Below, piece after piece: positions 63,460 through 64,000 of a stretch of DNA of 64,000 nt (its first letter is position 1; each line of letters opens with the position of its first letter). Made by a program: the position numbers and the translations under genes. Below the pieces are notes generated by a model. That model had not been told where the DNA came from. It saw only the letters and a list, made by a program, of their open reading frames with translations, and made no database searches. Origin of the DNA: Notospermus geniculatus (lineage: Eukaryota > Nemertea > Pilidiophora > Heteronemertea > Lineidae); NCBI GenBank assembly GCA_002633025.1, contig NMRB01000006.1, forward strand, positions 19,108 through 83,107, given 5' to 3'.

Positions 63460-64000
63460 GCTATTTTTACCTCACTGGGGTGAGCTATTACGATGGTGCA
63501 GCGTCCGTCGTCTGTCGTTGTCCGTTAGCAGGGCACTTTTCGTAACCGCTGGAGCTATTGATCTGAAACTTGGTACATATATACACCTAGGTCAGATGAC
63601 CCACGACACCAAGTTTCGGTCCCATTCGATTCTCAGTTTGGCCACCAGGTGGCGGAAACCAAAAACACAAAAAGTGCAATAAATCCTGAACTAAGGAGCA
63701 GATCATCACCAAATTTTTATCATAGGTGTAGCTAATAAGGATACATAATAACATTTGTAACAGATTTTTGATTTGACCTACTTTTCAAGGTCACAGAGGT
63801 CAAAGTTCGACAAAAGTGACGAACCTGTCACAGTTAGTCGTTATTTCACCAAAAACACAAAAAGTGCAATAAATCCTGAACTAATGACAGATGACCTTTA
63901 TGTCCATGTGAAGTTTCGGCCCGATCAGACATCCAGTATAATGGCCGCCAGGTGGCGTAACCCGAAAATTATCAAAGTGCTGTAACTCATGAACGACTTG
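63460..64000 (+). repeat. Dispersed repeat beginning CTCACTGGGGTGAGCTATTA
   Basis: It resembles a dispersed repeat I recall as common in marine invertebrate genomes. It contains an internal imperfect duplication about 190 bp apart (CACAAAAAGTGCAATAAATC at about 63666 and 63857), with a repeated CCAGGTGGCG word. It runs off the window end. Confidence 0.6.

Overview
The window looks like nuclear DNA from a marine deuterostome invertebrate, most likely an echinoderm or a relative. Genes are split by phase-matched introns, intergenic and intronic DNA is full of short TIR elements, hairpin elements and tRNA-derived SINEs, and words such as TAGGCCTAC and TGTACATGTA recur throughout. This assignment is an inference; species cannot be read from the sequence.

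The main gene runs on the + strand from 3803 to 39572. Eleven exons join without a frame break into a 573-residue F-BAR / HR1 / SH3 protein of the CIP4 / FBP17 / TOCA-1 family, which couples membrane curvature to Cdc42 and N-WASP-driven actin assembly. Intron 7, at the F-BAR to HR1 linker, holds three further open, phase-0 segments of 48, 87 and 135 nt with good splice sites, and intron 1 holds a 51-nt one. These are candidate alternative exons. A long 3' UTR follows, with five TGACGTCA palindromes within 127 bp.

From 41.6 to 47.4 kb there is only repeat-rich intergenic DNA. Around 47.4 to 49.2 kb lies the 5' part of an NmrA-like (NMRAL1/HSCARG) NAD(P)-sensor gene: a non-coding first exon and one coding exon of 175 codons. 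The C-terminal half is not found in the remaining 14.8 kb. The region from 49.2 to 54.4 kb is TIR elements, a 53-N gap and an exact 327-bp duplication around a single N that looks like an assembly artefact.

Two divergent coding units follow: a first exon on the minus strand (54475-54783, 103 residues, unrecognised) and a three-exon + strand gene (56018-59420) encoding the N-terminal part of a tnp2 / CACTA (EnSpm)-type transposase. The first intron of the latter is built almost entirely of hairpin elements. The end of the window (60.5 to 63.1 kb) is a recent duplication containing a 63-bp minisatellite that stays open on both strands, then two phase-0 exons of an unrecognised + strand gene (63074-63415), then a dispersed repeat to the window end.

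The strongest repeat-biology result is a set of elements with hAT-like or CAG/CTG ends that carry 5-bp target duplications. Two perfect palindromic elements (CAGGCCTT ends, 6-bp duplications) and several nested insertions give relative ages.
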